A stretch of DNA of 64,000 nt from Panax quinquefolius (taxonomy: Eukaryota; Streptophyta; Magnoliopsida; Apiales; Araliaceae): NCBI GenBank assembly GCA_020205615.1, contig CM035171.1, forward strand, positions 4,446,267 through 4,510,266, read 5' to 3'. Position numbers and translations under genes: made by a program. Under the pieces are notes generated by a model. That model ran no database searches and was not told where the DNA came from. It saw only the letters and a program-made list of their open reading frames with translations. Below, piece after piece: positions 34,744 to 46,132 of this stretch. The first letter of the stretch is position 1, and every line of letters begins with the position of its first letter.

Positions 34744-35296
34744 GAATATTTGATTCCGGATGTATATTGATTGATGTTACTGGGGATAAAAGATGAGCGA
34801 TGAACTTTTAAATTCATACATAGAAGATAGTAGTTTGCATTCTCTACTTAACTCTTCTAATGAATTATTATTTCTTCCGCGAATATTGATTTAAAATTTG
34901 TTGTCTATTGTATTCTATTAGATTTTTCCTGTTGAAGACTAACGGTAATTTGTTGTATATTATCTTAGTCATAATATTATTTATTGGACTAGTTGAGCTC
35001 ACCCTTTTCCTTTTTGTTCCATTTTTCTTCTCTCGTGAGGCGAGAATATAGCGAGAATGCAGTGGGGTATGGAATGAAGGTTTTAGAAAGAATTGTTTAG
35101 TAGTCCTCACCATTTTTGTAAAATAATGTATCAATAAATATGATGAGGATTTATTTAAGTATAGATATTGTCTAGAAGATAATATTTGTATTCAAACTCA
35201 CAGTTTCTTTGTTGTAATAATAAAGTTGTAGTTGTTTACGTACCATGTATTGACAACCTCGAATGGGTGATGTATACCTATTTTGGGGGCGTCACA

Positions 35297-36090
35297 TTAT
35301 CCGCTGAAACATATTAGATGTTATTTAACAGGATAGTATTAAGCGGATTTGTTAAGAAATTTGAGAATAGTTCTCATGGTCAAAAGCTATCTTATGTCAT
35401 AATCGCCTATCCCTGCAATGGTTGCGAGATAATGCCTCTGAGGAAGAGATTGCTACTTTTAGAAAGTGGCAAGATGATGCACTGATTAGCTCGATGCATC
35501 ATGCTTTCGCATCCACGAAGCAACGAAGCTTCCACAAGCATGAAACTATGGATGCTCCTCTTATATTCCCCGCACATCAAGTAGTTGATGGTGAGGAAAG
35601 TAGGACCGATAGATATCGGATATCTAAGGAGCTCTTCCGATCTAGAATGGCCAACGGCACTATATAGTCTGCATAAAAAGTTCTTAACATAATCAATTTG
35701 ATTGATCGATTAGACAAACTGGTTTTGTCATGGATGGAGAGTTGAGCCAAGATTTGATCTTGCACTCACTCAGGACTCCTTTCATTAATTGTTGTGAATT
35801 TTCGTATATGAACAAGCTAGGTATCGACCTCGTTGATTTGCTTAACATATTGAAAAATGTTGAGAGTCACTTTCCAACTAAGAAAGATAAAGTCTTCTTG
35901 GTAGGGGCAAAAGGATCTTACGAAAGAAGAAGCGATTCAAAGAAGATAAATAGAAAGGCATAAACAAAGGATAATAAGAACAAACTCGTCACGGATAGCA
36001 AAGGAGCTTGCTTCCAATCGCAATAAGCCCGGACCTTTGGAAAGAAGCTGCGAGAAGCATCTTCGCAAAGGTTAACCAAAGAAACTTAGT
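35297..36090 (+). pseudogene. Copia GAG (partial, broken)
   Basis: Frames of 81 and 77 codons encode RDNASEEEIATFRKWQDDA, ESRTDRYRISKELFRSRM, MDGELSQDLILHS and MNKLGIDLVDLLNILKN, the GAG polyprotein pattern of plant copia elements (UBN2-type). The N-terminus is missing. A CCHC-like knuckle expected after the lysine-rich KKINRKA stretch was not found in frame. Confidence 0.85.
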
Positions 36091-36119
36091 GAAGTTTTGG
36101 TAACAAATACAAATTTGTT

Positions 36120-36480
36120 CATGATTTAAAATAATTTTTCTTTAAGTCAAGGTTCTACTTGGGTATTGGATCTGAGCTTTGGTTATCATAAATATAGATT
36201 TATGAAGGACCAAGCAGTAGAAAGCTAAACAAAGATAAGTAATCTATGTGTGGAAAATGAAGCAAAGGTTCTTTGCGATTAGCTATAGAAACTTATAGTT
36301 TAGCAATGCCTACGCAAATCTATTAAGTCAATAAGTTGTTATTGTATTCGCGTTCTTGTTAAAATATTATTTCTATTTTATTGTTGGACAATGAAATCTT
36401 TGGTATTATAATTAAGAACAATTGTTGTTCTATTTATAATAATAATAATGTTTTGTATAGAACTGGAATATTACTTAATG
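36120..36480 (+). pseudogene. Copia protease and pre-integrase region (broken)
   Basis: STWVLD.E/G-like bases at about 36152-36185 mark the protease active site (family form TWVLDTG). They are followed by LRLAIETYSLAMPTQIY-like and NIISI..LDNE..GIIIKNNCC (about 36350-36430) and LLNGFYILDLREN (about 36470-36510), the usual pre-integrase block. Frame changes and stops between motifs. Confidence 0.65.
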
Positions 36481-36830
36481 GATTTTATATACTTGACTTA
36501 CGTGAAAATAATTTTGCAAATTGAATAAACTAGTATAAGAAAAGGAGATGATTATTCAAAGAGTTGAATGTATGTATTTGTTGAAATACAAGTGTGAATT
36601 ATTTGAAAGGTTCAAAGAATTCAGAAGTGAAACAAATAGACAATGTATTAAGATTCTTTGATTAGATCAAGGAATAAATACTTGTGAAATAATTTTCTAG
36701 ATCATCTTAAATGGTTTTCTCATAATGGACGCCTCCTGATACGCAATAATTGATTGATGTATTTGAATGGAAAAATCGTACCTTGTTGGACATGGTGCGG
36801 TACATAATGATTTCACTGACATTTCAAAGT
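36480..36830 (+). pseudogene. Copia integrase fragment (broken)
   Basis: Around 36550-36670 the sequence encodes YLLKYKCELFERFKEFRSE followed by RQCIKIL-LDQG, corresponding to the integrase segment with the second catalytic Asp (family form KTLRSDRGGEY). ERKNRTLLDMV-like bases follow at about 36765-36795. The N-terminal HHCC part with LWH..LGH was not found, so the integrase looks shortened. Confidence 0.7.
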
Positions 36831-36989
36831 ATCCTTCTAGGTCATGTATCCTAGAAATGGTACGACATTCACTGAAAAGGTAACCTCTAAATCCTACCAA
36901 GACTCCATAAAAGTTATGGGCGGGGAGGATTCCTAATCTTAAGTATGTTAAGATAAGGGTTGTCCAACTTATGTGAAACGGTTTCAAAG

Positions 36990-37720
36990 GATAAGCTTGG
37001 GACAAGATTTGACAAATCTGATTTGTGGGACATCCTAAAGTAAGTTTAGGGTAAATGTTCTATAATACTACTTAGCAAAAGGTGTTTATTCATGAACACG
37101 CTTCCTTCTAAGATAAAGGTGTTTATCATTAAAAGGGCTAGTGGGAGGATAATAGATCTTGAAGAGTTCAAGAACCACAAAACACTATAAGTCAAATAAG
37201 AGGAACCTATAGATAGACCTATTGTACCACAACCAAATCGTGAATCGGAATAGTAATCAAGAAGACCTAGGAGGTATGGATTCATCATGGATGATGATGA
37301 TGAGGCACGATCATAGAAGATGATGATCCGAGTTACATACGATGAGGTAAGAGTTTAGTGTGTACAAAAGGGTCGATTGGGAGCGTCGTGAAATTTCTAG
37401 TATTATATGTTGATATACTACGGATGAGGAATTACATACCAATGCTACAATCAGTAAAGATAAAGTTGTCTAAACATTCCTCCATGAATGATTTGGAAGA
37501 GTATCTTAATTGGGGATAAAATCTATATAGATAGATTCAAGAGGATACTCGACTTAACCCAAGGAATGTATATTCATTTGATGCTAAAGTCGTTTAGCAT
37601 GGCAAGCTCTCCAAGAGATGTTTCATGTTGATGAGCCATGGGAGTATATCTCTTAATAGTCCCACAAACTATTAAAAGAAGAGATCGCATGAGTGACAAT
37701 CATGTATGCAATGAAATGTA
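36990..37720 (+). pseudogene. Copia reverse transcriptase (broken)
   Basis: It begins with FVGHPKVSLG (about 37018-37045). The KASF..D and SGRIIDLEEFKNHKT-like linker (about 37100-37185) follows. Later come YVDILRMRNYIPMLQSVKI (about 37405-37465), LSKHSSMNDLEE (about 37468-37502), IGDKIYIDRFKRIL (about 37510-37555) and MSHG. YVDI is the counterpart of the catalytic YVDD box with the second Asp changed; the part of RT upstream of it appears deleted. Confidence 0.78.
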
Positions 37721-38260
37721 CGAGACACGATGTTGATCGGTCGTATTATGGAGAAGTTCACTATGAGTGCGTGAAAAACATCTTAAAGTGCTTGTGGCAC
37801 TAAGGATGTGATCATATTCATGGTGGGTCTAAATTAAAACTAGAGGGCTTAACGGACTAAAGTTTTCGAAGTATGGACAAGATGACGAAAAATCCTCTTT
37901 AAGGTAAAAGCGTTATCTTGAGCAATTGGTGCGATGAATGGAAAGGTTCCAAGCAATGAAAGAGTTCTTTGGTTTAGTGATAAAGACAAAGTATATAGCT
38001 ATAAATGAAGGCTGCAAGTTGATTGTTTGGATTAAAAGTTCATTACGTGAGAACCATGAATAGTTCCTAAGTCTCATCTTGGATCTAAACATGTGTTGTG
38101 GCACTTTCATTTGATTATTAGAATCATTGAAAGATGGGAAATCACTATAGAGATAGTGGACTCTCATGAACAACATTACATATCCAATAACTAAAGCTTA
38201 TCCAACAGCAGGATAATCGTCACTTAGAGAAGAAGAGTATATGAGATACCATGACGATTG
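37720..38260 (+). pseudogene. Copia RNase H and end of pol (broken)
   Basis: IMYAMKCTRHDVDRS (about 37702-37745) leads into VKNILKCLWH and YGGSKLKLEGLTD (about 37770-37860). Near the end come SKHVLWHFHLIIRIIERWE (about 38085-38145) and a final MRYHDDWL (about 38242-38265), the C-terminal pattern of plant copia pol. Stops in frame. Confidence 0.82.
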
Positions 38261-38270
38261 GCTTTAGTGC

Positions 38271-38281
38271 AAGTGGGAGAT
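38271..38281 (+). other. Copia polypurine tract
   Basis: AAGTGGGAGAT, just before the LTR start TGAAAGTAG at 38282. Confidence 0.75.
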
Positions 38282-39310
38282 TGAAAGTAGTATGCACACA
38301 AGCCAATCATGTTTGATGATAAAGCATATACTTTGTAACAATCTTATTCATTTATTAATAAAAAGTATTAATTTATTAAAGGCTTTTAATTATCTACATG
38401 ATCTTTGTTTTTATAATATGTGATAAACCCATAGTTTTAAGCAATGCTTTTAGAATAATGATGATGATCATTCTAATGAGATCTAAATTCTTAAAGCTTA
38501 AAACAAAAATAGTTCCCAATCATTGGATTACTAAATTGGGGATTAGTGAATGGGATAGATTAGTACATACGTTGCTTTACTCATTGGATGAGGATGATTG
38601 ATCTCATGATCATTTGTGTGGAGACACTAAAGCAAGTATGTAGTGCTTATTAGAGAATAAGTTCACTCAACGTGGCTCGCTAAGGAATACCTAATGGAGT
38701 TTTACTTGTCGTCGATAGGAATTCTCAGTAGTGATAGTAGTACAAGTGATCCTTGGACTTGAGATCATCATAGTATCTTGTGTATGATGAGTTATACTTT
38801 GACTTATTCCTTAAGACCCTTAGGGTATATCAAAGGGTATGATTGGGTATAATAAGTTGTACATGGAGATAATATATGATCGATAAAGAATCTACCACTT
38901 ATTAAAAGAAGAGAAATGTCCTATGTGATTCGATAAATGACAACCCAAAGAGTCCTTGGCGGCGGCGAATGAAATTAGAAAGGAGTTTCTAATTTGCATT
39001 ATTTGGTGTTGTGCATTTAAGGATCGAAATACATATAATTAAATAAAATAAGACTTGTGAAGAATTCCATGTCTTATATTTAATTGGGACATTGTATGGT
39101 GGAAGGATTGAATTATGCAAGTAACTATTTACTCAAAGGTTCTTTAATGATTAATGTTGAAATCTATATTATCCGGAAAGTCGTTGATCGCTAGGGGAGG
39201 CTTATCCCTATTGTAGAATAAATATTATTTATTTAAATAAATTAATTATTTAATTTATTTATTTAAATAAGATTAGAATTATTCTAATTGATTTATTCAT
39301 TAATAGGTTT
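38282..39310 (+). repeat. Copia 3' LTR, part 1
   Basis: Starts TGAAAGTAGTATGCACACAA after the polypurine tract. It is interrupted after TAATAGGTTT by a solo F2 LTR and resumes at 42007 with GGTTTAATATGGAGAACC, the continuation expected for a copia LTR. Contains one 67-codon frame (38398-38601) without recognisable similarity. No gene. Confidence 0.82.
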
Positions 39311-39857
39311 TGTGGCGCCTAAAATAGGTATACATCACCCATTCCGAGTTGTCAATACATGGTACGTAAATAACTACAACTTTATTATTACAACAAGAAA
39401 TCGTGAGTTTGAATACAAATATTATCTTCTAGATAATATCTATACTCAAATAAATCCTCATCACATTTATTGATACATTATTTTACAAAATGGTGAGGAC
39501 AACTAAACAATTCTTTCTAAAACCTTCATTCCATACCCCAGAGCTTTGCATCATTATATTCTCGCCTCCGAGAAGAAAAATGGAACAAAAGGAAAAGGGT
39601 GAGCTCAACTAGCCCAAGTAAAGAATATTATGACTAAGATAATATACAACAAATTACCGTTAGTCTTCAACAGGAAAAATCTAATAGAATACAATAGATA
39701 ACAAATTTTAAATCAATATTCAAGATGGAAATAATAATTCATTATAAGAGTTAAGTAGAGAATGCAAACTACTATCTTCTATGTATGAATTTAAAAGTTC
39801 ATCGCTCATCTTTTATCCCCTGTAACATCAATCAATATACATCCGAATCAAATATTC

Positions 39858-39985
39858 ATCTTTGCACTACAGGCCAAAGATATTCATCGATTGGTCAGTG
39901 TTCATCTAAACACTGCTCATCTTTATCACTACTACCAAAGATATTCTTCAGAAATCATTCATCTTTGCACATACGAGCTAAAGAT
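39858..39985 (-). repeat. Hairpin modules in solo F2 LTR
   Basis: Three units ATCTTTGCACTAC..GGCCAAAGAT-like, the reverse orientation of those at 34621-34743. Confidence 0.83.
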
Positions 39986-40669
39986 ATTCAATAATATCAT
40001 CATTTAAGACGAGGATGATGAAAAATATTTTTAAAGAAACGAATCCGGTGAAACAAAATGACAAGGATTAAGGATTAAGGATTAGTACTTTGTTTTATCC
40101 ATGTTCAAAAATACCTCAAAAATAATCATAGTGGTGTAAAATTCAAGAATGATCAAAACATGGATACAATCAAAGCTAGTATCCGAATAGATATTTTGGA
40201 CAAAAGAAGAAATTTTATTTTTCGATTGAATAGTGTCAGATTCGTGGAATAGTGTCGTGATATCGTGAATAGTAACTCCGACACCAAAAGATAGAAATTT
40301 CCCAAAAACATCTTCACGCTTTCATGAATAGTACTCGTGAATAATAAGAATCGTGAATAGTAACTCATGAATAAGAACTCATGAATAGTAACCCGACATG
40401 AAAAAGTTCCAAATTTGATAAAAAGTTCCAACCAATATTTCAAAGATAATGATATTGAAGAAATAATATCATCGAGAAGAAAATAACATCCCTTACCGAA
40501 GATTAGATACTTAGATTTTGGAATCACAATAGGGTATAGTCTTTGAAGGGAACTTGCACCGTCTAACAATACTCAAAGTATACTCACAAGAATACGCTCA
40601 ATATATCGAGAGAGAAATAGAGAGAAACTTCAGTTTCTGTTGTGATTTTCAATTCTAACCTAAGCACCC

Positions 40670-40677
40670 TATTTATA
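40670..40677 (-). promoter_or_regulatory. Solo F2 LTR TATA box
   Basis: TATTTATA on the plus strand, preceded by the leader complement CAATTCTAACCTAAG. Confidence 0.55.
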
Positions 40678-41218
40678 GGAAAATGCTTAGAACACCAAAG
40701 CAGAAAATTGAATATAATATTAATATATTTTCACATTTTCTTTAGCCCACCTTAGACAACTGATCTCAGCCCATTTGAATCACATGTGAGGCCAACTTAG
40801 TTGCAAAAAACGTTTTTCTCAAAATAATTAACTAAAACTCCCAAAAATTAATTATTTCGAACTTCAGAACTTCAATAATTCATAATAAATAGCCCTTTTA
40901 TCAGAAAATTCAAATCTCATGAAGTTTTTATAGGAAATTCAATTTCTACAACTTTGCAGAAGAAAGTTTTTCCGAATTCCAAACAAAATTGACCGAAATC
41001 CACAAGCAGGCGATTTTACAAGCTATAATCAAATTTCGGTAATAATTGTGTCCACCAACACACAAAAACATGTGTTAAACATTTAATGCCACAAAAATAC
41101 TCTTCCTCCTCATATACTCATAAATCCTACATTCATTGTAAAAAATATCATCGTTAATATATTATTAAAATAATATATTTAAATGAATTATTTTATCGTA
41201 AAAAGATAAAATATTAAT

Positions 41219-41536
41219 TTTCAACAATTGTCACATTAAAAATTTTCTCCATCTATATCCTCATAAAATCAATATTTTCCTCATCATATAAATCAATAAT
41301 TAATTATTCATAAATAATATTATAGAATCACATTATTGACAACCGTGCGGTTCAGGATAGAGGAACTTCCAATAAGGATTCTCTTCTACTGCCGGCCTTG
41401 CAATTAGATGACCAAACCTCTCCTTAGGCGTAACTTTCTAGACATTGTCAATAATGTTATCTTATAATATTATTCAGATAATATGAATTATTGCTCCGAT
41501 AATGGAAAATACTGATTGTAATGACAATTATTAAAA
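41219..41536 (-). repeat. Foldback block in solo F2 LTR
   Basis: Inner stems CATTATTGACAA (41331-41342) and TTGTCAATAATG (41445-41456). Outer stems TTCAACAATTGTCA (41219-41233) and TGACAATTATTAAAA (about 41522-41536). Confidence 0.8.
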
Positions 41537-42006
41537 CCACAATGAATATAAAATGTCAACGTAGCAATTATTGAATCAATAAAATAAAATCTCGAACGAA
41601 GAATTATCGTAACCATTATTGAGTAGTGCCTTCAATAATTAGTGCAATACTAAGTGCCATCGCATGCAACAACAAGCGTACATCGTGTTTTAACCACCGT
41701 ATTCCAACAAATAAGTAATCTAGAATAACTACGTAGTTATTTTTAAACAACTTTTATTTGTCGCTTTCTTCATCCAATCGCTTTTCAGTTATGGGGCCCA
41801 CACATGCGTACATTGGCCGCATTTAATATTCCCGACAAAGATTTAATATTCTATAACAACAATGAATATTTTATAACCACTTGCTTATTTTGAAATATTT
41901 GCAGTATTTTACCCCTAACTATCCACATTAATCAAATCAACCCTTACTATTTCAAAATAATAAATAGAAAATTAAATTTCATTAATAATAAGTTGAGGGT
42001 CTTACG

Positions 42007-42674
42007 GGTTTAATATGGAGAACCTAAAGGGGGTCACACCATAAAAGGAAGAATAATTATTTAAGAAGTTAATGGCATAATCGTAATAATATGTTATGTA
42101 TATTTAATTTAATCTATGGTGATAGAATAAATTAAATAGCTTAATATTTATTATTTAATATTTTAGAAATATTAAATATAAATTAATAAGAGGAGTCTTA
42201 TTAATATTATTACAATTATTATTATTATTTTAATTTCTAAAAGAGTTTAGAAATTAATTTAATATAAGTACTCTCATTTATTCCTAATAGGATTAGGAGG
42301 AAAATTAGTTAAAGGAGTTTAATTAATTATCCCTAATAAGATTAGTAGGGAGCCCATTTAATTAAAAAGAGTTTAATTAAAAATACCTTATTTTAATAGG
42401 GTTACTTGATATATTTATAAGAGGAGTCTTATATCGGATATCAAAAATACGTTATTCCAAAAGTTGGAGAGACGCTTTTTTCTATAGAAATAGAAAAACT
42501 AGGGTTTAGCCAACCACCCATCTTCTTGAATCCTTCTTCTTCCTTGGTGGATCACCTCAGAGGCCAAACACATGGGTGGCTAACGTTGATCGAAAGGAAG
42601 GAACCATACCCGGTGAATTGAGTTGAGCGAAAAGGATTGGAGGTGAACTTGTACGAGGAAGCTCGATCTTCAAG
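42007..42674 (+). repeat. Copia 3' LTR, part 2
   Basis: Begins with the second GGTTT target copy and AATATGGAGAACCTAAAGG, and continues to ACGAGGAAGCTCGATCTTCAA. From about 42675 the sequence (GGGTAAATACTTATCC) belongs to F2 integrase in minus orientation. The true LTR end was not seen, so a few tens to hundreds of bases are probably missing. No gene. Confidence 0.75.
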
Positions 42675-43440
42675 GGTAAATACTTATCCTAACCGCCTTG
42701 AAGTCTAGGACATGAGTCTTAATAAATCTTTAAGAGTTTAAATAGTCCTTTTCTCGATTGTCCGTCTGGTTTGAGGATGGTATCGCCGAGCCAGAATCGT
42801 AAATCCGTGCCCATAGCTTTTTGCAAGCTAACCCAAAATCTTGAAGTGAATCATGGGTCACGATCCAAACTATGGATACAGCATGCCATGCAACCTCACA
42901 ATCTCATTCACGTACATACTAAAGCAAGACGTTCGAGGAATAAGTCTCCGTGATCGGCAAGAAATGAACAGACTTGGTTAATCTATCAACAATAACCCAA
43001 ATAGCATTGATGCCTTGAGAAACCGTAGGAAGACCCGTAATGAAATTCATGGTAATATGTTCCCACTTCCATTTTGAATCTCAAGTGGTTGCAACGGACC
43101 CTTAGGTACTAGATACTCGCCTTTACACGTTGACAAGTTAAACACATCGAGATAAACTTTGCAATCTCTCTTCATATTGTTCCACCAAAATGTATGTCGA
43201 AGATCACGATACATTTTAGTACTTCCAGGATGGATTGCAAATGGTGTATTGTGTGCCTCCATCATAATCTTGTACTTCAAATCGAGTCGTTAGGGACACA
43301 AAGTTTAGAGTGGACTCAAGTATTCCTTCTTCATCAATTCTCGCTTAGGAATAGCTCCTTCTTGTACTTTCTTCTTCATACGCATATTTCCAAGATTCGG
43401 TGGCTCGAGCAACCTTAACTTTTTCTATTAAAGTTGGCTC
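42675..43440 (-). pseudogene. E6 integrase (broken, catalytic Asp changed)
   Basis: A 77-codon minus frame (43047-43280) contains FAIHPGSTKMYRDLRHTFW and NNMKRD, the HHCC zinc region (the second Cys pair is partly lost, STCKGE), and [12 protein letters not shown]. The core shows VDRLTKS (about 42965-42990) and SDRDP-equivalent bases (about 42855-42880). At 43045-43047 the codon equivalent to the first catalytic Asp reads AAT (T-M-N-F), where E2 has GAT (T-M-D-F). The end at 42675 is fused to copia LTR. Confidence 0.87.
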
Positions 43441-43479
43441 TGTGCGTATACTTGACATCATCGCACTCATTCCCCGCGA

Positions 43480-43850
43480 TATGATCTTCTATTCAACGCG
43501 TCAACTACCACGTTCGCTTTTCCGGGATGGTATTGAATAAGTGTGGTCATAGTCTTTCAATAGCTCGAGCCAACAACGTCATTTGTAGCGTGTTGAGTTC
43601 TTTTTGAGTGAAGAAATATTTAAGGCTTTTATGGTCGAATATATCTCCACTTTCTCCCCATATAGATAGTGCCTCCATATCTTTAGCCATGAAACGATCA
43701 CGCTAACTCAGATCATGAGTAGGATAATTCCTCTCATATTCTTTTAAGTTGTCATGAGGCATAAGCTATGACTTTCCCACGTTGCATGAGAACACATCCT
43801 AACCCTTTCGCCCAAGCATCGTTGTAGATAACAAATCCATCCCGTAATTC
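43480..43850 (-). pseudogene. E6 RNase H (broken)
   Basis: Reverse complement gives the VVDALN/ADALS-like end (about 43495-43515), the KDYDHTYSIPSRK-like stretch (43515-43560), [13 protein letters not shown] (about 43600-43640) and the [22 protein letters not shown] start (about 43775-43830). The acidic residue of the TDHKSL motif is altered (ATTCGACCATAAAAGCC). Frameshifted. Confidence 0.82.
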
Positions 43851-43859
43851 GGATGGTAT

Positions 43860-43991
43860 TGTTAAAACAAAAGAAATGAGTCTCCTCTTAAGCTCTTGGA
43901 AACTCTTCTCGCATTCTTCGCTCCAAACGAATTTTGTATCCTTCCAGAGTTAAATTTGGGTTAATGGAGTAGCGATTCGAGAAAACCCTTC
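43860..43991 (-). pseudogene. E6 RT, C-terminal piece left of the solo LTR
   Basis: Encodes on the minus strand the connection region between RT and RNase H (SFQELKRRL-like bases about 43875-43905). It is separated from the rest of RT by the solo F2 LTR at 43992-46685; the target duplication reads CCTTC here and TCTTC on the other side. Confidence 0.8.
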
Positions 43992-44461
43992 GTAAGACCC
44001 CAACTTATTATTAATGAAATTTAATTTCTCTATTTATTATTTTGAAATAGTAAGGGTTGATTTGATTAATGTGGATAGTTAGGGTAAAATATACAAATAT
44101 TTCAAAATAAGCAAGTGGTTATAAAATATTCATTGTCATTCCGGAGAATATTAAATGCTTGTCGGGGAATATTCGCGGCAGTGCCTTAAACCATAATGTG
44201 GGCCCCATAACTGAAAGCGATTGGATGAAGAAAACGACAAATATAAGTTGTTTAAAAATAACGGCGTAGTTATTTACTAATTAACATTGTTGGAATACCG
44301 GTGGTTAAAACACAAGAATACGTTGTTGTTGACAAGAAGACACTGCAGTATTGCACCAATTATTGAAGGCACTACTCAATAATGGTTACTGTGAATTATT
44401 ATTAGGTATTTTATTTTATTGATTCAATAATTGCTACGTTGACATTTTATATTCTTTGTGG

Positions 44462-44776
44462 TTTCAATAATTGTCATTACAATCGTATTTTCCATTATCA
44501 GACAATAATTCATATTATCTGAATAATATTATAAGATAACATTATTGACAATGTCTAGAAAGTTACGCTAAGGAGAGGTTTGGTCATCTAATTGTGCGCC
44601 AAGTAGTGAGAGATCCTTATTGGAAAGCCCCTCTATCCAGAACTCGCGCTCGTTGTCAATAATGTGATTCTGTAATATTATTTATGAATAATTAATTATT
44701 GATTTATATGATGAGGAAAATATTGATTTTATGAGGATATAGATGGAGAAAATTTTTAATGTGACAATTGTTGAAA
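44462..44776 (+). repeat. Foldback block in solo F2 LTR
   Basis: Outer stems TTTCAATAATTGTCA (44462-44476) and TGACAATTGTTGAAA (44762-44776) pair at 14 of 15 positions. Inner stems CATTATTGACAA (44540-44551) and TTGTCAATAATG (44653-44664) pair at 12 of 12. The loop carries AGGAGAGGTTTGGTC. Confidence 0.85.
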
Positions 44777-45317
44777 ATTAATATTTTATCTTTTTCTGAT
44801 AAAATAATTCATTTAAATATATTATTTTAATAATATATTAACGATGATATTTTTACAATGAATGTGGGATATATGAGTATATGAGGAGGAAGAGTATTTT
44901 TGTGGCATTAAATGTTTAACACATGTTTTGTGTGTTGGTGGACACAATTATTGACCGAAATTTGATTATAGCCTGTAAAATCGCCCGTTTGTGGATTTCG
45001 GTCAATTTCTGTTTGGAATTCGGAAAAACTTTCTTCTGCAAAGTTGTAGAGAATTGAATTTCCTATAAAAACTCGCGAGATTTGAATTTTCTGATAAAAG
45101 GGCTATTTATTATGAATTATTGAAGTTCCGAAGTTCAAATAATTAATTTTTGGGAGTTTTAGTTAATTATTTTGAGAAAAACGTTTTTTGCAACTAAGTT
45201 GGCCTCACATGTGATTCAAATGGGCTGAGATCAGTTGTCTAAGGTGGGCTAAAGAAAATGTGAAAAATATATTAATATTATATTCAATTTTCTGCTTTTG
45301 GTGTGTTAAGCATTTTC

Positions 45318-45325
45318 TATAAATA
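45318..45325 (+). promoter_or_regulatory. Solo F2 LTR TATA box
   Basis: TATAAATA, followed by GGGTGCTTGGGTTAGAATTG. Confidence 0.6.
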
Positions 45326-46003
45326 GGGTGCTTGGGTTAGAATTGAAAATCACAATGTAAACTGAAGTTTCTCTCTATTTTCTCTCGATATATTGAGCGT
45401 ATTCTTGTGAGTATACTTTGAGTATTGTTAGACGATTGCAAGTTCCTTCAAAGACTATACCCAGTTATTCCAATTTGTAAGTCTTAATCTTTCGAGGTAA
45501 GGGATGTTATTTTCTTCTCGGATGATATTATTTCTTCAATATCATTATCTTTGAAATATTGGTTGGAACTTTTTATCAAATTTGGAACTTTTTCATGTCG
45601 GGGTTACTATTCATGAGTTCTTATTCACGAGTTACTATTCATGAGTTACTATTCACGAAGCGTGAAGATATTCACGGAAATTTATATCTTTTTTGAAGAT
45701 TTTTTGGGAAATTTCTATCTTTTGGTGTCTGAGTTACTATTCACGATCTGGCACTATTCATAGAAAAAATAAAATTTCTTCTTTTTGTCCAAAATATCTA
45801 TTACGGATACTAGCTTTGATTGTATCCATGTTTTGATCATTCTTGAATTTTACACCACTATGATTATTTTTGAGGTATTTTTGAACATGGATAAAACAAA
45901 GTACGAATCCTTAATCCTTAATCCTTGTCATTTTGTTTCCTTTGGATTCGTTTCTTTAAAATATTTTTCATCATCCTCGGTCTTAAATGATGATATTATT
46001 GAA

Positions 46004-46132
46004 TATCTTTGGCTCAGTAAGCAAGATGAATGATTTCTAAAGAATATCTTTGGTCAGTAGTGCAAAAGATGAGCAGTGTTTAGATGAACATGACCTAATT
46101 GATGAATATCTTTGGCCTGTAGTGCAAAGATG
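46004..46132 (+). repeat. Hairpin modules in solo F2 LTR
   Basis: Three units of TATCTTTGG..GTAGTGCAAAGATGA, as at 34621-34743. Confidence 0.85.

Larger units (their letters stand above)
32927..35296 (+). repeat. F2 3' LTR, part 2 (continues 25423-25734)
   Basis: Resumes with TACCAAATTGGTTAAAAC, equivalent to the uninterrupted F2 LTR at about 44300, and ends GGGGGCGTCACA at 35296. It holds a foldback block (33099-33414), a TATA box, TTACTATTCACGA repeats (about 34235-34290) and hairpin modules (34621-34743). Copia gag follows immediately, so this F2 element probably inserted into the copia element. No gene. Confidence 0.9.
39311..42006 (-). repeat. Solo F2 LTR in the copia LTR
   Basis: Minus-strand F2 LTR, TGTGGCGCC (39311) to GAGGGTCTTAC(G) (42006), about 2.7 kb, without internal sequence. 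Flanked by identical GGTTT at 39306-39310 and 42007-42011, a 5-bp target duplication, so it is a solo LTR left by LTR-LTR recombination. It contains hairpin modules (39858-39985), a TATA box (40670-40677) and the foldback block (41219-41536). Small open frames inside are not genes. Confidence 0.93.
35297..42674 (+). mobile_element. Ty1/copia element, split by a solo F2 LTR
   Basis: Plus-strand copia: partial GAG, protease, pre-integrase and integrase, RT, RNase H, polypurine tract and 3' LTR. The 5' LTR and first part of GAG are cut off at 35297 by the F2 LTR end. The 3' LTR is interrupted at 39311-42006 and ends at about 42674, where F2 integrase sequence starts. The order IN before RT distinguishes it from the gypsy elements. 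Many stops; no usable coding capacity. Confidence 0.9.

Noticed and set aside
35422..35963. Open frames as a plant gene encoding a novel protein
   Set aside because: Sequence matches the GAG pattern of copia elements and is followed by copia protease, integrase, RT and RNase H blocks.
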